The notes under the pieces are model-generated. The model saw only the letters and a program-made list of their open reading frames with translations, was not told the origin of the DNA and ran no database searches. 6,432 bases of DNA from assembly GCA_013003415.1 (NCBI GenBank), contig JABDJR010000117.1, positions 1-6,432 on the forward strand, read 5' to 3'. How positions within the stretch are numbered: position 1 is the stretch's first letter; each line of letters begins with the position of its first letter. Of the stretch, positions 4,458 through 6,432 are shown one piece after another. Both the position numbers and the translations under genes were made by a program. The stretch is from Candidatus Eiseniibacteriota bacterium (lineage in GTDB: Bacteria > Eisenbacteria > RBG-16-71-46 > JABDJR01).

Positions 4458-6432
4458 ATGGGAAAAACCGTACACATTGGCGACAGCCCGGTCCGGCCCG
4501 ACGGCATGGACAAAGTTAGCGGACGCGCCCTCTATGTCGACGACCTCAAGAAAACGGGAATGCTCCACGGGGCCACTTTGCGCAGTACCCACGCTCACGC
4601 TCGCGTGAAGCACCTGCGATTTCATCCCGCAAAGGCTCCCAAAGGGGCCGTGGTCGTCTCGGCCAAAGACATTCCCGGTGTAAACGGTATTCAACTCATC
4701 GACGACAAGTGGCCGGCCCTAGCCAGCGGCACCGTGCAGCACATCGGCGAGCCTATCGCGCTCGTCGCCGCAGCCACCCGCCACGAAGCGCAACAAGCTC
4801 TGCAGGCTTTTGAGGTGGAGTACGAGCCCCTTGAGCCCGTCCTAGAGTGGGCCGACGCTGAAAAGCACGACGCCTTCGATGTTCTGAATCTTTCTTGCGG
4901 CGACGCCGATGCCGAACTCGCGAAAGCAGAACACGTTCTGGAAGGCACCTACCACACCGGTCACCAAGAGCACATTTATATTGAGTGCCAAGGCATGATC
5001 GCCTGGTGGGAAGACGACGGCACGGTGGTGGTTGAAGGCTCCATGCAATGCCCCTACTACGTCGTGAAGTCGCTCATGCACGCATTAGATTTGCCCCAAG
5101 AGAAGGTGCGCGTGATTGCGGCGGTGGTGGGTGGTGGATTTGGAGGCAAAGAAGACTTCCCGAGCATGATCGCCGTCCACGCGGCGTTACTCGCACGCAA
5201 GGCCAAGCGCCCCGTAAAAATCATCTACGACCGTCATGAAGACGTCATCGGAACCACAAAACGCCACCCCTCCTTGGTGCGTCATCGCACGGCCTACGAC
5301 GAGAGCGGTCGGCTAACCGCCATGGACATTGAAGTGCTGCTCGATGGTGGCGCCTATCGCACCCTCTCACCGGTGGTGCTGTCTCGCGGGGTGTTGCATG
5401 CAACCGGGCCCTACCGTTGCCCCAACGTCAACATCCGGGGTCGGGTCCTCAAAACGAATACGGCGCAGAACGCGGCTTTTCGCGGGTTTGGCGCCCCTCA
5501 GGTTATGTATGCGGTAGAGCGACAGATGGACGCCATTGCGCGACGCGTCGGCGTCGATCCGCTCACCATTCGCGAACGCAACATGCTCGTCCCTGGCGAC
5601 ACCCTGCCTACAGGTCAAGAAATGACCGAAGCCGAGTCGGCCCAGCTCTGCCTTCACACGGTGGTGAGCGCAACGAACTTCAAGCAGCGCTGGGAAGAAC
5701 TCGAGCGTGAACGCGAAACGCGCCAAGACGACGGCAAACCCTGGCGCGGCATTGGACTGAGCCTCTACTTTCACGGGGCCGGGTTTACGGGTCGAGGCGA
5801 ACACCGCATGAAGTCACCGGTCACCATGCGTTTGTTAGAAGACGGTCGCATGGAAGTGCTCACCGCCCAAACCGACATTGGCCAGGGGCCGGTGGTCACA
5901 TTGCCTTTAATCGCCGCCGCCGCGGCCGGCATTGCCCTCGAAGACATTCACATGCCTTCTCCCGATACCAGCATGGTCCCCGACTCCGGGCCTACGGTCG
6001 CCTCGCGAACCACCATGGTGGTGGGCGGAACCATTGCCCGGGCATCGGTCATGCTTCGCGACAAAGTGCTGGAGTGGTTTGCGGAAGGCCATGAGCATTC
6101 TGTTTATGACTACGCGGTGTTAGAGGGAGAAGTGCACGGACCCAAAGGCAACGCGGGCCCCTTCCGCGACATTGCCCGGCGTTGTTTTGCCGCCACCGGT
6201 TCCCAGGAACTCACCATCGAAAACGAACCTCCCGAGTGGCAGGAGTTTGATGACAAGACTTACAAAGGGGTGGCCTACGCCACCTACGGTTGGGGTGCCG
6301 ATGTGGTTGAGGTGGAAGTCGATCCCGACAGTTACGAAATTCGCCCCGTGAACACCGTGGTGGCCTGCGAGATTGGAAAAGCCATTCACCGAAGCATCGT
6401 GCAAGGTCAGCTCGAGGGCGGCACCTTGCAGT
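4458..6432 (+). CDS. xdhB: Xanthine dehydrogenase-family molybdopterin-binding subunit, 3' end outside window
   Basis: About 658 codons are visible and the frame stays open to the right edge; the family is usually around 750-800 residues, so the C-terminus is missing. The protein carries the molybdenum-cytosine/molybdopterin active site of purine or aldehyde hydroxylases. N-terminal a/b-hammerhead: V-S-G-R-A-L-Y-V-D-D-L (20-30) and I-G-E-P-I-A-L-V. Active-site motifs: S-M-Q197 (Mo-cofactor glutamine region), G-G-G-F-G-G-K-E232 (E232 matches Glu802 of bovine xanthine oxidase), A-A-F-R342-G-F-G-A-P-Q (R342 matches Arg880), D-I-G-Q476-G, and S516-R-T-T. The A-F-R-G-F-G loop excludes a CO dehydrogenase CoxL active site. 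Neither the 2Fe-2S nor the FAD domain is present, so partner subunits must be encoded elsewhere, perhaps beyond the right edge. The ATG is supported by the N-terminal consensus; GAGG lies only 2 bases before it, a poor spacing. The gene symbol is by family only; the substrate is not proven. Confidence 0.93.
   Translation, partial: MGKTVHIGDSPVRPDGMDKVSGRALYVDDLKKTGMLHGATLRSTHAHARVKHLRFHPAKAPKGAVVVSAKDIPGVNGIQLIDDKWPALASGTVQHIGEPIALVAAATRHEAQQALQAFEVEYEPLEPVLEWADAEKHDAFDVLNLSCGDADAELAKAEHVLEGTYHTGHQEHIYIECQGMIAWWEDDGTVVVEGSMQCPYYVVKSLMHALDLPQEKVRVIAAVVGGGFGGKEDFPSMIAVHAALLARKAKRPVKIIYDRHEDVIGTTKRHPSLVRHRTAYDESGRLTAMDIEVLLDGGAYRTLSPVVLSRGVLHATGPYRCPNVNIRGRVLKTNTAQNAAFRGFGAPQVMYAVERQMDAIARRVGVDPLTIRERNMLVPGDTLPTGQEMTEAESAQLCLHTVVSATNFKQRWEELERERETRQDDGKPWRGIGLSLYFHGAGFTGRGEHRMKSPVTMRLLEDGRMEVLTAQTDIGQGPVVTLPLIAAAAAGIALEDIHMPSPDTSMVPDSGPTVASRTTMVVGGTIARASVMLRDKVLEWFAEGHEHSVYDYAVLEGEVHGPKGNAGPFRDIARRCFAATGSQELTIENEPPEWQEFDDKTYKGVAYATYGWGADVVEVEVDPDSYEIRPVNTVVACEIGKAIHRSIVQGQLEGGTLQ

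Noticed and set aside
4356..4694. Minus-strand open frame starting inside the xanthine dehydrogenase gene and ending within the ytxJ upstream region
   Set aside because: Composition is that of antisense coding sequence, it spans the divergent promoter region, and it shows no family motif.
5121..5148. GGTGG-rich tandem-looking repeat
   Set aside because: It simply encodes the conserved V-V-G-G-G-F-G-G cofactor-binding motif.
5367..5804. 145-codon minus-strand open frame opposite the xanthine dehydrogenase subunit
   Set aside because: Antisense shadow; the plus frame contains the conserved molybdenum-cofactor motifs throughout.

Overview
No mobile element, CRISPR array, RNA gene or obvious novel defence system is visible. 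The window looks like ordinary bacterial chromosome, densely packed and moderately GC-rich by eye. The lineage is uncertain. A bacillithiol-type YtxJ redoxin and a DUF5686-like exported/outer-membrane pair point towards a Gram-negative FCB-group bacterium (Bacteroidota, Rhodothermota or a relative). However, several genes have recognisable Shine-Dalgarno sequences, which are uncommon in typical Bacteroidota, so a deltaproteobacterial-type lineage is not excluded.

Layout: seven genes lie on the minus strand and one incomplete gene on the plus strand. Reading leftward from the divergent promoter region (about 4331-4457), the order is: a YtxJ-type monothiol bacilliredoxin; a hotdog-fold thioesterase; a 70 bp gap with a possible promoter and a hairpin; a CDF-family cation transporter of the SLC30A9-like type; an AlkD-type DNA alkylation repair glycosylase; a small SRPBCC ligand-binding protein; a 72 bp gap; an exported acidic protein with a LolA/DUF5686-like C-terminal part; and the N-terminus of a second exported protein whose sequence after its signal peptide looks like the beginning of an outer-membrane beta-barrel. 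Three junctions are overlaps: two identical 4-base TTGA overlaps that use TTG starts, and one TAATG overlap. This suggests translational coupling within two or three leftward operons.

On the plus strand from 4458 to the window end is the large molybdopterin-binding subunit of a xanthine dehydrogenase-family enzyme. It is open at the right edge, with about 658 codons present and the C-terminus missing.

Functional themes: the leftward block combines thiol redox maintenance, metal transport, alkylation repair and acyl-thioester hydrolysis. It could be read loosely as a stress/housekeeping cluster, but the shared theme is inference. The most unusual points are the apparent split of a DUF5686-type protein into two coupled genes, the repeated TTGA start-stop overlaps, and altered signature residues in YtxJ and in the CDF transporter.
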